Assembly: GCA_018433525.1 (NCBI GenBank)
Contig: JAHDRA010000045.1
Span: 1 to 64,000 of the forward strand
DNA length: 64,000 bases
Reading direction: 5' to 3'
Source: Paludibacteraceae bacterium
GTDB taxonomy: Bacteria; Bacteroidota; Bacteroidia; Bacteroidales; Paludibacteraceae
Shown here: positions 18,009 to 27,183 of the stretch, in pieces
Layout of the letters: every line of letters starts with the position of its first letter
Position numbering within the stretch: position 1 is the stretch's first letter
The notes under the pieces: generated by a model
Told to the model about the DNA's origin: nothing
What the model saw: the letters and a program-made list of their open reading frames with translations, nothing else
Databases searched by the model: none
Position numbers and translations under genes: made by a program

Positions 18009-19226
18009 TCACAAAACTCGGTCGATTAATTCCTTCCCCAAATTCACAAATTCGCTACGTTTGGAACGATCGGCAAAACCGTTCTCGTCCACAAAACCTC
18101 GCAAGCTTTGTTTTACCAAATGCTGATGGGCGGCAATTACGCATGCACCCTCGTAATTTATTTTTTTCAATTTTTCCGAAAGCGGAATTCCATTTCGGGC
18201 CGAAAGCAAAATCGGCTCCATTGCCGGCGTATTATGTTCACTTCCGAAAGTAACCACAAAGCCTTGATCATAAAGATATTCGGCATACTTTTCGAGTAAG
18301 TGCAAATCGTTTCGAGTCGAAATAAACTCTACCGAATGGAATCCTCTTTCGGTAAGTTGACGAGACACGCGCTCCAAATCGTTTTCGAAATCGGTATAGT
18401 TGCCTTTTGCATCATCTGCCAGAAACGGATAAGTAGGAATTCCTCCTCCTGCCAGAATAATATTACAAACCGATTTAACGGGAAGAAACGCCGTCGATTC
18501 TTCGAGAACAAATGCTGAACCACCCGCCTTTAGCAAATTCGAACGAATTTCATTTTCCACTCCGGCCCGATCATCCACTGTAGATTTCAATGGTTTCCCA
18601 TCAAAAAGCGTCGCCAAAACCGATTGAATCTTACTTGCATCGTTTTGGCAATATTCATAAACCTTCATCCTGAGAGCCTTTGCCAAATGTCGTTCGCGGA
18701 TCAATCCTTTTGTCAACTCACAAGCAATCTGATCGAAATCGAGCACGAATCCGATTTTTTTCTGTTCAAGCACTTCGTTGAGTTTCGAACACATCGCCTC
18801 CACCTGTCTGTTGGAAGCCTCCCGAACAGTTTGCAATTGCGAAGCAAAAGGTTCTGCGAGGAAAAACGGTTGCCGCAAACCCTTACCACTTATATAAGTA
18901 CGACCCGGATTGGCCGGATCGTTCACGCGCAGACCGGCTTTTTGATCATCCTCGTCCAAAGCGATAAATTCGATTCCGAAAAGCGGATATAACCTTCTTC
19001 TGCTACAGCCCTCATCCCACTCGTCATATCCTGCTGTCGAGTAAAAATCATTGATCCCGACAACTTTCACATTTTCGGATGCAGCTCTGTCGAGCGCATC
19101 GTCGATATCGCGAAAAGCGCTGAAAGAATAGGGCGTATGCAGATGGGCATTCACATTGACGACGGCTTCACTACTATCGCTTGAGGAAGTACTTTTAAAG
19201 AAATTATTTTTCAATTCCGTATTCAT
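18009..19226 (-). CDS. PHP-domain phosphoesterase
   Basis: 405 residues with a polymerase-and-histidinol-phosphatase fold. Metal-ligand motifs are visible: VNAHLHTPYSF near residue 26, GINDFY with an Asp near 57, FGIEFIA, and late HIS/ASP-bearing strands such as TFGSEHNTP (about 330). PHP proteins are metal-dependent phosphatases, so hydrolysis of a sugar or polyol phosphate from this operon is a reasonable guess. No substrate can be read from the sequence. Upstream is a small frameshifted coiled-coil gene and downstream the aldolase fusion, both on the same strand. The start at 19226 gives a short Ser-rich lead before the first metal motif. Confidence 0.8.
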   Translation of the reverse strand: MNTELKNNFFKSTSSSDSSEAVVNVNAHLHTPYSFSAFRDIDDALDRAASENVKVVGINDFYSTAGYDEWDEGCSRRRLYPLFGIEFIALDEDDQKAGLRVNDPANPGRTYISGKGLRQPFFLAEPFASQLQTVREASNRQVEAMCSKLNEVLEQKKIGFVLDFDQIACELTKGLIRERHLAKALRMKVYEYCQNDASKIQSVLATLFDGKPLKSTVDDRAGVENEIRSNLLKAGGSAFVLEESTAFLPVKSVCNIILAGGGIPTYPFLADDAKGNYTDFENDLERVSRQLTERGFHSVEFISTRNDLHLLEKYAEYLYDQGFVVTFGSEHNTPAMEPILLSARNGIPLSEKLKKINYEGACVIAAHQHLVKQSLRGFVDENGFADRSKRSEFVNLGKELIDRVL

Positions 19227-19270
19227 TTTTTAATGTGTTGAGCGCTATCTGAAATGTCACTTTAAGGTCT

Positions 19271-19440
19271 TCTCATCATTTTTGTTGATTTGTTGATTCG
19301 TTGATTTGTTGATGTGATGAGGTGCCAATGTTAAGAATGTGCCAATGCGACCTTTCCTTCTGATTTCCGACTTCTTCATTTCTCACTTCTCATTTCTTGG
19401 TTCTTGGTTCTTGGCTCTGAATTCTCATTTCTCACTTCTC
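19271..19440. repeat. Low-complexity spacer with word repeats
   Basis: Repeats of TTGATTTGTTGATTCG (about 19283-19315), GTGCCAATG (about 19320-19346), TTCTTGG (about 19396-19415) and TCTCATTTCTCACTTCTC (near 19380 and 19421) fill the gap between the PHP gene and the small coiled-coil gene. Similar words recur at 22283-22320 and 58317-58335. No gene or terminator was seen. Confidence 0.6.
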
Positions 19441-19711
19441 TTATTCCTTCACCTTTTCGCGTTCAACAAACTGCGTTTTGCCGGCACTTACGATAGCCTT
19501 CAGAGCAATATCTTTCACCGTTTTTTCCGAAACATCCACTTTGGACGATGCTTCTCGCAATTGCTGTTCCATTTCCTTTATTTTGGATTGAAGCGTCTGA
19601 ATCTGATGATCTTTCAGATTGATAATTCCTTCCACTTCTTTTTCGCGAAGCTCTTTTTCGTAAGCATCCAAATCTGTGCTTTCGTATTTTTCTCAGATAA
19701 CGGCTGTTCCA
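19441..19711 (-). pseudogene. Small coiled-coil protein, reading frame shifted near its start
   Basis: The main frame encodes about 76 residues of heptad-rich, charged sequence (LKDHQIQTLQSKIKEMEQQLREA) ending in REKVKE, but it lacks an ATG; its first usable codon would be TTG at 19671. An ATG at 19711 begins MEQPLSEK in another frame and meets an A5 tract (GAGAAAAATACG). Removing one A joins it to YESTDLDAYEKEL and gives a continuous 89-residue protein. This may be a one-base insertion, a sequencing error or translational slippage. I do not recognise the family. It lies between E1 and the PHP gene on the same strand. Confidence 0.6.
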
Positions 19712-19810
19712 TTTTTACATAAAATTTTCAGGGTGAAATAATTACTTTTACAAATGTCCAGCATTTTTGGACTATTACAAAAGTAATATAAGTAATTCAA
19801 ATTTATCGTT

Positions 19811-22270
19811 TTAGATTCCTTTTTTCGCCCTTCTTGCCATTTCACCGTCGGTGAAGTTTTGCAAGGGAACATACCCTTTGAGAGGTTGAATACGTTGGTG
19901 AATCATGTCAATGAACCAACTAGCCTGCGGGAAAAATGCCGTTTCGAGTTCATGAGCCGGTGTAATCCAATTACGCGATCCCAGCACACAAACCGGGGCA
20001 TCCAAATAATCGAAAGCAAGTTGACTTATATTGGTCGCCATATCGTTTAAAAACGAACCTCTCGCACATGCATCACTTGCGATTATTATTTTTCCCGTCT
20101 TTTTCACCGATTCGATTACTTTTTCATAATTAAAAGGAACCAACGATCGTGCGTCTATGACTTCGACACTCATGCCGTATTTTTCTTCCAGTTCTTTTGC
20201 TGCCTCCAATGCTTGATATAAGGTGTAACCAATTGTAAGAAACGTGATATCCTTCCCTTCTTTCTTGATGTCTGGTTCGCCCAATGGAATTTCGTAATAT
20301 CCGGTCGGCACTCCACCTTTGTAAAATTGTTCACCGATATCGTAAATGCGCTGACTTTCGAAGAATACTACCGGATCTGTTCCCTGCAAAGCGGCATTCA
20401 TCAGCCCTTTTGCATCATACGGAGTTGCTGGGAAACAAACTTTCAGACCCGGAATATGAGAAACCAACGATGTCCAATCCTGCGAATGTTGTGCACCATA
20501 TTTCGAACCGACAGATACACGAACAACAACGGGCATTTTAAGGACATTACCGCTCATTGCCTGCCATTTGGGCAATTGATTAAAAATTTCATCGCCTGCG
20601 CGTCCCAAAAAATCACAATACATCAATTCAGCAATAACGCGTCCTCCGCACATTGCATATCCGACAGCCGTTCCTACAATCGCTGCTTCGGCAATGGGCG
20701 CATTGAAAAGACGATGATAAGGCAACGCTTCCGTCATTCCGGCATACACCCCAAAAGCTCCTCCCCAATCTCGATTTTCTTCGCCGTAGGCGATAAGTGA
20801 AGCATCTTTATAAAACCGATCCATGATGGCTTCGAAAATGGCGTCGCGCAGCTGAAATTGTTTCATCTTACTGTAAGGTTTGCCTTCGGCATCGAATGCA
20901 AAACGCTCTTTGGCAGCAGTCTTTTTCACACGCGAATTTTCTTCGAGCGGCATCAACACTTCGGGCTTGGCGTCAGAGAAAGAATCTACCGAACCATTCG
21001 AAAACATCATATCGCCGATCACCTCCGGATTTTTCATACGCGGGGAAATATTGTCGTCAATAGTTTTCAGGAACAACTCGTAAATGAGCGCTTTTACGTC
21101 TTTCCAAACATTATCCAAATCATCTTGAGTAGCCACTCCGGCTTCAATCATCTGTTTACCGAACGAAGCAATGCAATCATGCTTTTCCCATGCCTCAACT
21201 TCTTCTTTTGTCCGATACGAAGAAGCATCTGAAGGCGAATGCCCACTATAGCGATAAGTAAGCACATCGAGCAAGACAGGTCCTTTTTTCTCTTCAATAA
21301 CTTTTCGTTTACGTTTATAAGCATCGATGACAGCAAGCGGATTGTATCCGTCAATGCGTTCGGCATGCATTTGTTCAGGATTAACGCCTGCTCCGATCCG
21401 TGCTGCAATACCGTAGCCCATTGTTTCGCCACAAGTTTGTCCGCCCATGCCATACTGATTGTTCATGATATTGAAAATGATGGGTAATCCGCCCTTCATA
21501 TCGCCTTCCCAAAGCTGTTTGAATTGATCCATCGCCGAGAAAGTAATTCCTTCCCACACAGGGCCGCATGCCAATGCGGCATCGCCGATATTGGCAACCA
21601 CCAAACCGGGTTTGCGATTAACTTTCTTGAAAAGCGCAGCGCCAACGGCAATATCGCCCGAACCACCTACAATGGCATTGTTGGGATAAACGCCGAAGGG
21701 GGTGAAAAATGCGTGCATCGATCCACCCAAACCTTTATTGAATCCCGTTTCGCGCGCAAATATTTCGGCAAGCGTTCCATATACTAAAAATCGGCGAGCA
21801 AGTTCTTTTGTAGTTCCGTTGAAATCTTTTTGAACGATTTTCAAAATAGTTCCGTCGAAAAAATTCTCCATGATTTGCATCAATTGCTTATCATCGAGTT
21901 TATGAATTGCCGACATCCCTTTTGCAAGAATTTCGCCATGCGAACGATGACTTCCAAAAATGAAATCTTCGATAGTAAGCGTCCAAGCCATGCCGACTGC
22001 AGCAGATTCCTGACCGATGGAAAGATGTGCAGGTCCGGGATGATTATAGGGCGTTCCGTTATACTCACCTTTGGTTTTGATAAAATTGATCATGGTTTCA
22101 AACTCGCGAATCAAAACCATATCATGATACATGGCTTTAAATTCGTCATCTGTAAAATTGCTTCGTTCATCCTTAACCGTTTTTTGATACTGGTTGACAG
22201 GAATAGCTTGAAATTCGATAAATCCCGGTTGTCGTACTTGATTGGGATCGATAAATTCGCTTTTTGGCAT
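19811..22270 (-). CDS. Fused alpha-beta E1 of a 2-oxoacid/acetoin-type dehydrogenase complex
   Basis: An 819-residue fusion of thiamine-diphosphate-dependent E1 alpha (about 40-430) and E1 beta (about 470-800). The alpha half shows LIREFE, the substrate loop HPGPAHLSIGQE, GGSMHAF and a thiamine-diphosphate site starting IGDAAL and ending NIMNNQYG. The spacing between the GD and the Asn is longer than usual. The beta half has GEENRDWGG (catalytic Glu), a GAQHSQD loop and VEVIDARSL. It decarboxylates a 2-oxoacid, or cleaves an acyloin, and passes the acyl group to the lipoyl E2 encoded upstream. Sequence alone does not separate pyruvate, acetoin and branched-chain specificity. The catabolic neighbours argue for a dedicated rather than central role. 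Confidence 0.88.
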   Translation of the reverse strand: MPKSEFIDPNQVRQPGFIEFQAIPVNQYQKTVKDERSNFTDDEFKAMYHDMVLIREFETMINFIKTKGEYNGTPYNHPGPAHLSIGQESAAVGMAWTLTIEDFIFGSHRSHGEILAKGMSAIHKLDDKQLMQIMENFFDGTILKIVQKDFNGTTKELARRFLVYGTLAEIFARETGFNKGLGGSMHAFFTPFGVYPNNAIVGGSGDIAVGAALFKKVNRKPGLVVANIGDAALACGPVWEGITFSAMDQFKQLWEGDMKGGLPIIFNIMNNQYGMGGQTCGETMGYGIAARIGAGVNPEQMHAERIDGYNPLAVIDAYKRKRKVIEEKKGPVLLDVLTYRYSGHSPSDASSYRTKEEVEAWEKHDCIASFGKQMIEAGVATQDDLDNVWKDVKALIYELFLKTIDDNISPRMKNPEVIGDMMFSNGSVDSFSDAKPEVLMPLEENSRVKKTAAKERFAFDAEGKPYSKMKQFQLRDAIFEAIMDRFYKDASLIAYGEENRDWGGAFGVYAGMTEALPYHRLFNAPIAEAAIVGTAVGYAMCGGRVIAELMYCDFLGRAGDEIFNQLPKWQAMSGNVLKMPVVVRVSVGSKYGAQHSQDWTSLVSHIPGLKVCFPATPYDAKGLMNAALQGTDPVVFFESQRIYDIGEQFYKGGVPTGYYEIPLGEPDIKKEGKDITFLTIGYTLYQALEAAKELEEKYGMSVEVIDARSLVPFNYEKVIESVKKTGKIIIASDACARGSFLNDMATNISQLAFDYLDAPVCVLGSRNWITPAHELETAFFPQASWFIDMIHQRIQPLKGYVPLQNFTDGEMARRAKKGI

Positions 22271-22298
22271 ATTATTTTTGATTTGATGATTTACTGGT

Positions 22299-22667
22299 TT
22301 ATAGATTTACTGATTCGTTAATTTTCTTTTTGGTGGAAGATATTATTTTTGAAAGTAATTTTTTAATGCTGTTCAGCCTTGGTAATAAATCGGCAATTGA
22401 GGGGTAATTTTCAGCGTTATCACATATTAGAAGCCAATATTCAGTTTCTTCAACTTCCTTTGCTGCAATTTTCATTTTATGCAGAAAATCCGAAATACTT
22501 TCTGCATTTTGAGCTTCACGAACGTTTGCTCCAATCGAAGTACCCGATTTCAATAATTGGTTAGCAATAACAAATCTCTTATTATTCTCAAGAGTTTCAC
22601 AATAAGAGACAATCTTCATTGCAAAATCAAAGCTTACCTTCACTATTTCATTTTCTTTCGAAATCAT
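22299..22667 (-). CDS. Four-helix-bundle protein (23S rRNA intervening-sequence protein family)
   Basis: 122 residues with the family signature: a first helix containing FDFAMKIV, then NQLLKSGTSIGANVREAQNAES and SDFLHKMKIAAKEVEETEYWL. Members were first found inside 23S rRNA intervening sequences but are also scattered as free-standing genes of unknown function. Here the gene lies between lpdA and the fused E1 on the same strand, with short spacers on both sides. It could be a passenger in the operon or a chaperone-like partner; nothing in the sequence decides. The ATG at 22667 is well placed. Confidence 0.85.
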   Translation of the reverse strand: MISKENEIVKVSFDFAMKIVSYCETLENNKRFVIANQLLKSGTSIGANVREAQNAESISDFLHKMKIAAKEVEETEYWLLICDNAENYPSIADLLPRLNSIKKLLSKIISSTKKKINESVNL

Positions 22668-22719
22668 CGAATCGAAAAATCTTCACATTATTAAATTATT
22701 TTACTCCCACCCTATTTAA

Positions 22720-24078
22720 CTATTCGAACGAAAAAACAGTTTCCTTGATAATCTCGCTCACTGTTGGGTGCGGAAAAACAACTTCCTGCAATTCTTTTAT
22801 AGTCATTTCCTGTTCTATAGCCATGCAAGCACCATAAATTATTTCGCTCGAAGGATTTCCCAACAAATGCACACCGATAACTTCGCCGTATTTTTCTCCA
22901 ACCAAGACTTTGCATAGGCCGTTACCACCTTCGTTTTCGGCGACAAAACGTCCGGCATAAGACATCGGAAGTTTGGCAACCTTGTAGGCTATGCCTTTGG
23001 CTTTAGCCGATTCTTCCGTTTCGCCTACACCTGCTACTTCAGGATTGGTGTAAACTACACCGGGAATAGCATTATAACGCATCCTGTCCTGACGTCCGAC
23101 AAGATTATTAACCACCACTTCTCCTTCGCGACTTGCCGTATGAGCCAGCAGAGAGAAACCGGTAACATCGCCGGCTGCGAAGACGCCGGGTACGTTAGTG
23201 CACATTTTTTCGTCGGTCCTGATGCCGCCTCTGTTTAGTTCCACATTCAGATTTTCCAATCCAAATCCTTGCGTTACAGGACGACGACCTACACTAAGAA
23301 GGATTTTTTCTCCTTCGACCGTCTGTGTTTTGCCTTCTTTTTCGAAAACTACTTTATGACCGTCCACCTGTACCACTTTCGCATTCAAGTAAAAATCAAT
23401 TCCTTTTTTGGCATAAATATCACGAAGCATGGCCGAAATCTCGAAATCTAGTCCGCCCAATATTTCGGGTAACATTTCTACAATCGTAACTTTCGTTCCC
23501 AAACTATTGAAAAAACTGGCAAACTCCATTCCGATAACGCCTCCCCCGATCACAACGAGAGATTTTGGCTGCTGTTTCAGTTCGAGTATTTCACGATTGG
23601 TAACAACCACATCGCCTGCTTCCTTTAATCCGGGTATGGGAGGCACGGTTACCTCGGAGCCGGTGCAAATCAGCAGGTTTTTACCTTTATATATATTGCC
23701 ATTGCAGGAGACTTCGATTCCGTCTTGTCCACGACCAACTATTGTGGCAGCGCCTTCAATAACGGTCACTTTGTTGGCTGCCATTTTACTTTTGACGCCT
23801 GCAACTAATTTTCGTACTACTTTATTTTTCCGACTGACGATCTTTTCGTAATCATATCCGACATTTTCGGTCTGTACGCCATATTTATCTGCATGCAAAG
23901 CGTTTTCGTAGGTTTTTGCACTGTAGAGCAAAGTTTTTGTGGGAATACAACCTTCATTGAGGCACACTCCGCCTAAGGCCTTTTTTTCGAAAAGCGTCAC
24001 AGACAATCCATGATGTCCTGCTCTTTCAGCCGCCACATATCCTGCCGGGCCGCCGCCGATAATTAATAAATCTGTCAT
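22720..24078 (-). CDS. lpdA: Dihydrolipoyl dehydrogenase (E3)
   Basis: A flavoprotein that reoxidises the E2 dihydrolipoyl group with NAD+. From the ATG at 24078 it has 452 residues: the FAD motif GGGPAG (8-13), redox cysteines C39 and C44 in GGVCLNEGC, the NAD motif GGGVIG, GVFAAGDVTG and the C-terminal catalytic HPTVSE. A TTG four codons upstream was rejected as start because the ATG places the FAD motif at the usual distance. The gene begins 13 bases after E2 and is clearly co-transcribed with it. It serves the E1/E2 encoded in this run. Confidence 0.96.
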   Translation of the reverse strand: MTDLLIIGGGPAGYVAAERAGHHGLSVTLFEKKALGGVCLNEGCIPTKTLLYSAKTYENALHADKYGVQTENVGYDYEKIVSRKNKVVRKLVAGVKSKMAANKVTVIEGAATIVGRGQDGIEVSCNGNIYKGKNLLICTGSEVTVPPIPGLKEAGDVVVTNREILELKQQPKSLVVIGGGVIGMEFASFFNSLGTKVTIVEMLPEILGGLDFEISAMLRDIYAKKGIDFYLNAKVVQVDGHKVVFEKEGKTQTVEGEKILLSVGRRPVTQGFGLENLNVELNRGGIRTDEKMCTNVPGVFAAGDVTGFSLLAHTASREGEVVVNNLVGRQDRMRYNAIPGVVYTNPEVAGVGETEESAKAKGIAYKVAKLPMSYAGRFVAENEGGNGLCKVLVGEKYGEVIGVHLLGNPSSEIIYGACMAIEQEMTIKELQEVVFPHPTVSEIIKETVFSFE

Positions 24079-24091
24079 AAGGTGTTTCAAT

Positions 24092-25441
24092 TTAAAAAAG
24101 TTCGATTTCGAGATTTTCTATTTCCACCGCAATTTGTTTTAAAAAGCGTGTAGCCTCGCCCCCGTCAATCGAACGATGATCATAGGTGAGGCTCAATCCG
24201 ATGTATGGGACAAATCCATAAACTCCATCTCCCAAATCTTTCGGACGAGGCACAATTGTATTCACTCCCAAAATTGCCGATTGAGGCAAATTAATGATTG
24301 GCGTAAAAATCTCTACACCATAATTTCCCAAATTGGATACGGTAAACGTACCCGCCTCTGATGAGAGAATCTCGGGATTCACATTCCCTTTTCGACATAA
24401 AGCTGCCACTTCCTTAAGCTGGCTTGCCAATCCGATAATGGACAAATCGTCGGCATTGCGCACCACCGGCACCATCAATCCCCGATCGGTATCGACCGCC
24501 AAACCGAGGTGAATTTTCTTGAAGTATCGAATGCTGTCGCCCAGAAAATGTGAATTTACATTCGGAAATTTTTGTAAAGCCTTGATCACGGCAAAGCAGA
24601 CAAAATCGTTCAACGTGATATTCACCTGCAATTGTCCGCTCTCGTAGGCAGCTTTTGCCTTTTTGCGAAGTTGGAGAATGCATCGGGCATCGGCACCCAG
24701 ATGATGTGTCAACTGAGCCGAATTTTGAAGCGAAGCTTGCATCGATTTTGCAATTAGCTTGCGGATATTAGGCAATTTTCGATCTTCGTAATCCAAACCA
24801 TAAACTGCATTTGTCGGAGCTGATAAATCTACCGATTTTGCCATTCCATTTAATCCGCTTCCCGATGTAGTTGGTTGCAAACCTTCTTCCGAAGCAATCT
24901 TTTTTGCCAAAGGGGTCATTTTCGGTCGGTTTTCCAACGCAGCTTGTACATCCTTTTCGATCACCCTTTCTTTTGGGCCGGAACCCTGAAGTGTCGACAC
25001 ATCCACCGCTTCTTTTTCAGCCAGTTTCTTTGCTCGCGGAGAAACAAAAACAGGAGTTTCCCCTTTTGAAGATAACACGGAAATAGGTTCTTCTTTTTTA
25101 GCTTGAAAAACTGCTGTTTCAACTTTTTCTTCTACAAGCTTCGTAAATTGTTCTTCCTTCGCAGATTGTACATCTTCCAACAACAAAGCCGAGTAATCCT
25201 CTCCTGGTTTGCCAATCACCATCATTGGTTGCAGAACGGGCACTTCGTCTCCCTCCTCATGAAAACATTCCAATATAACGCCATCTACCGGAGATTCCTC
25301 CTCAAAAGATGCTTTATCCGTTTCATACGAAAACAAAATATCTCCTTTTTTTACGGTGTCTCCTTTTTTCTTTTTTATTTCAGTTACAATACAACTTTCC
25401 ACCGATTGCCCTTGTTTGGGCATAATTAACACAACTGCCAT
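24092..25441 (-). CDS. Dihydrolipoamide acyltransferase (E2) with two E3-binding domains
   Basis: 449 residues. An N-terminal lipoyl domain (about 1-78) has the modified Lys in ETDKASFEE. Then come a linker, a first peripheral-subunit-binding domain (VSPRAKKLAEKEAVD...), a second one (MTPLAKKIASEEGLQ...) and the catalytic acyltransferase domain. The last ends in TYDHRSIDGGEATRFL, with the active-site His and the DG pair. Two tandem subunit-binding domains are less common than one. The ATG at 25441 (MAVVLIMPKQGQ) was chosen; the upstream extension to 25474 is not family-like. It forms the core of the complex with the fused E1 and lpdA, and its lipoyl Lys needs a ligase such as the one at 12155. 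Confidence 0.93.
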   Translation of the reverse strand: MAVVLIMPKQGQSVESCIVTEIKKKKGDTVKKGDILFSYETDKASFEEESPVDGVILECFHEEGDEVPVLQPMMVIGKPGEDYSALLLEDVQSAKEEQFTKLVEEKVETAVFQAKKEEPISVLSSKGETPVFVSPRAKKLAEKEAVDVSTLQGSGPKERVIEKDVQAALENRPKMTPLAKKIASEEGLQPTTSGSGLNGMAKSVDLSAPTNAVYGLDYEDRKLPNIRKLIAKSMQASLQNSAQLTHHLGADARCILQLRKKAKAAYESGQLQVNITLNDFVCFAVIKALQKFPNVNSHFLGDSIRYFKKIHLGLAVDTDRGLMVPVVRNADDLSIIGLASQLKEVAALCRKGNVNPEILSSEAGTFTVSNLGNYGVEIFTPIINLPQSAILGVNTIVPRPKDLGDGVYGFVPYIGLSLTYDHRSIDGGEATRFLKQIAVEIENLEIELF

Positions 25442-25466
25442 AGATAAACAATTAAAATAAAATGTC

Positions 25467-25499
25467 TCTTTCAAATGGGATATTCTTCCTTTTGAAAGA
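25467..25499. promoter_or_regulatory. Inverted repeat upstream of the E2 gene
   Basis: A perfect 9-base inverted repeat (TCTTTCAAA at 25467-25475, TTTGAAAGA at 25491-25499) around 15 bases, 26 bases before the E2 start codon. It could be an operator or an mRNA leader hairpin. No confident TTTG/TAnnTTTG promoter pair was found beside it. Confidence 0.4.
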
Positions 25500-25585
25500 A
25501 TTTGACTTAATAAATAAAGTAAAATTAGATAAAAGAAAAAAATTTTTTATTTAGAAACGCATGTTACAAAAAAAATAAATCCATT

Positions 25586-25687
25586 ATGAAAACCACATGT
25601 ATTTCATACACAAAAACAAATGAATATAACATTTAGACATTTGGGTTCCATCAGACCATTAAAAAATTAAATTATATTCTGATGAAA
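25586..25687 (-). repeat. ~100-bp dispersed element (copy 2, diverged)
   Basis: The GAAAACCACATGTATTTCATAC start, ATATAACATTTAGACATTTGGG middle and TTATATTCTGATGAAAA end match the consensus with more substitutions than other copies. The long stem is weakened (GACATTTGGG in place of GACATGTGGG). It lies between the rhaT stop and the E2 start. About 320 bp of further A/T-rich DNA up to 26011 shows no gene. Confidence 0.8.
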
Positions 25688-26011
25688 ATGAGATTGATGT
25701 TTTCTAAATAAAATTTCAAAATAGCCTAAGAATAAGGATTGTTATCAAAACTTCAAAATATTTTTTTACAAAACATCAATAGTAGATTCAACCAGCAAAT
25801 GCAAAATTATGAAAAAATTTTGAAGAATTCACTTTCCGTCGAAATGTGTGAGAAGTTAATAACATATCTGTCAAATTAATTTTATTAAAACTTTTGTAGA
25901 AAATTCGGAGATAGAAAGATACCTATTCTTATGCTTGTTTCTGACTAAGTTGCTTGGTGCAACCGTCAAGTACCTATTGATGAGCAATTCCATTTGCGAT
26001 AAATTACATGT

Positions 26012-27046
26012 TTATTTTACAATTTGGGGAAATATAATAGAGAATATCAATATGGCCAACCCAATAATAAGAACAAAAATTGTTTTTTTACCAACGCCAT
26101 TCCATTCTTTCAATATAATTCCCCAAATATTACTAAACAACACATTCAGCGACATAAGAATACTCCATGAAAATGCCATCATGACACTTCCGGGAGCAAA
26201 AAAACTTTGACCGGCACCCAATCCGAAAAACTGCGAATACCAGAGAACGGCTGCCAAGGCACAAAACAACAAATTATTCATCCAAATTTTTCCTGAAGAT
26301 CGAGTGTAATCGGAGAAGGTTTGATTTTTATAATTTTGATAAAAACAATAAACTGCATTTGTTAGGAAACCGCCAATAGTAACCAGAAAAATCACCGGAT
26401 TCAGTACCATTAAACTGTTCCCTCCAATATTCAGAAGAGCAGTTTTTATAGAGCTTCCGGATTCCAACCCCAAATTAAAACATGCACTCATAATACCAGC
26501 CAGCAAAGCAATGAGAATTCCTTTTTTCAAAGCAAAATCTTTTACTGCCTTTTTTCTTTCTTCTTCGGTTAAATTTTTCGCTTTTAGCGAACCGGCATAA
26601 CCAATCACTGCAATACCGGCAATAGCAAGACAAACTCCTATTAACAAAATCAATCCATCGCCTTTCAAGAGATTATCACCTTTTAATAAAGCCGGTATCA
26701 ATGTTCCGAATGCGGAGCATGTTCCCAAAGCTAATGACTGTCCTAACGCAATTCCCAAAAAACGCATACTAAGACCAAAGGTCAAGCCTCCAATTCCCCA
26801 AAGAATACCATATCCAACAGATTTCCACATATCACTACCACCCGCCGACCATATTTCTCCCAGCGAATGTCCGGCAGGAATTGCCATTAATGAGCCTATA
26901 AATGGGAAAACAAGCCATGCAAAAATGCCTTGCATCAGCCAAAAACTTTCCCACGACCAATTTTTTACTTTTTTAATAGGCACATAAAAACTTGATTGTC
27001 CAATACTACCGATGGCAATAATTATTAATCCTAAGATGGTATTCAT
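26012..27046 (-). CDS. rhaT: L-rhamnose/proton symporter
   Basis: An inner-membrane transporter of the RhaT family. Its 344 residues match the E. coli length and form about ten membrane helices. Recognisable segments are GSIGQSSFYVPIKKVKNWSWE near the N-terminus, LWGIGGLTFGLSMRFLGIALGQ and the C-terminal SWSILMSLNVLFSNIWGIILKEW. It imports L-rhamnose or a related deoxysugar with a proton. It lies directly downstream of rhaA on the same strand, with a copy of the dispersed element in the 137-bp gap. The N-terminal ATG at 27046 begins the first helix immediately, as in the family. Confidence 0.94.
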   Translation of the reverse strand: MNTILGLIIIAIGSIGQSSFYVPIKKVKNWSWESFWLMQGIFAWLVFPFIGSLMAIPAGHSLGEIWSAGGSDMWKSVGYGILWGIGGLTFGLSMRFLGIALGQSLALGTCSAFGTLIPALLKGDNLLKGDGLILLIGVCLAIAGIAVIGYAGSLKAKNLTEEERKKAVKDFALKKGILIALLAGIMSACFNLGLESGSSIKTALLNIGGNSLMVLNPVIFLVTIGGFLTNAVYCFYQNYKNQTFSDYTRSSGKIWMNNLLFCALAAVLWYSQFFGLGAGQSFFAPGSVMMAFSWSILMSLNVLFSNIWGIILKEWNGVGKKTIFVLIIGLAILIFSIIFPQIVK

Positions 27047-27081
27047 GATATAAAAAAATGGCTTTTAAAAAATTTTTAATC

Positions 27082-27182
27082 AAGAAACCCACATGTATTG
27101 CATACACAAACACGAATGAATATAATATTCAGACATGTGGGTTCCATCAGACCTTTAAAAAATAAATTATATTCTGATGAAA
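27082..27182 (-). repeat. ~100-bp dispersed element (copy 3, near-consensus)
   Basis: GAAACCCACATGTATTGCATAC, then GAATGAATATAATATTCAGAC, ATGTGGGTTCC and a terminal TTATATTCTGATGAAA. The CCCACATGT and ACATGTGGG arms can pair, and CATCAGAC...CTGATG forms a second hairpin. It occupies the space between the rhaA stop codon (two bases away) and the rhaT start, so it would be transcribed if rhaBAT is one operon. Confidence 0.88.
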
Positions 27183-27183
27183 T

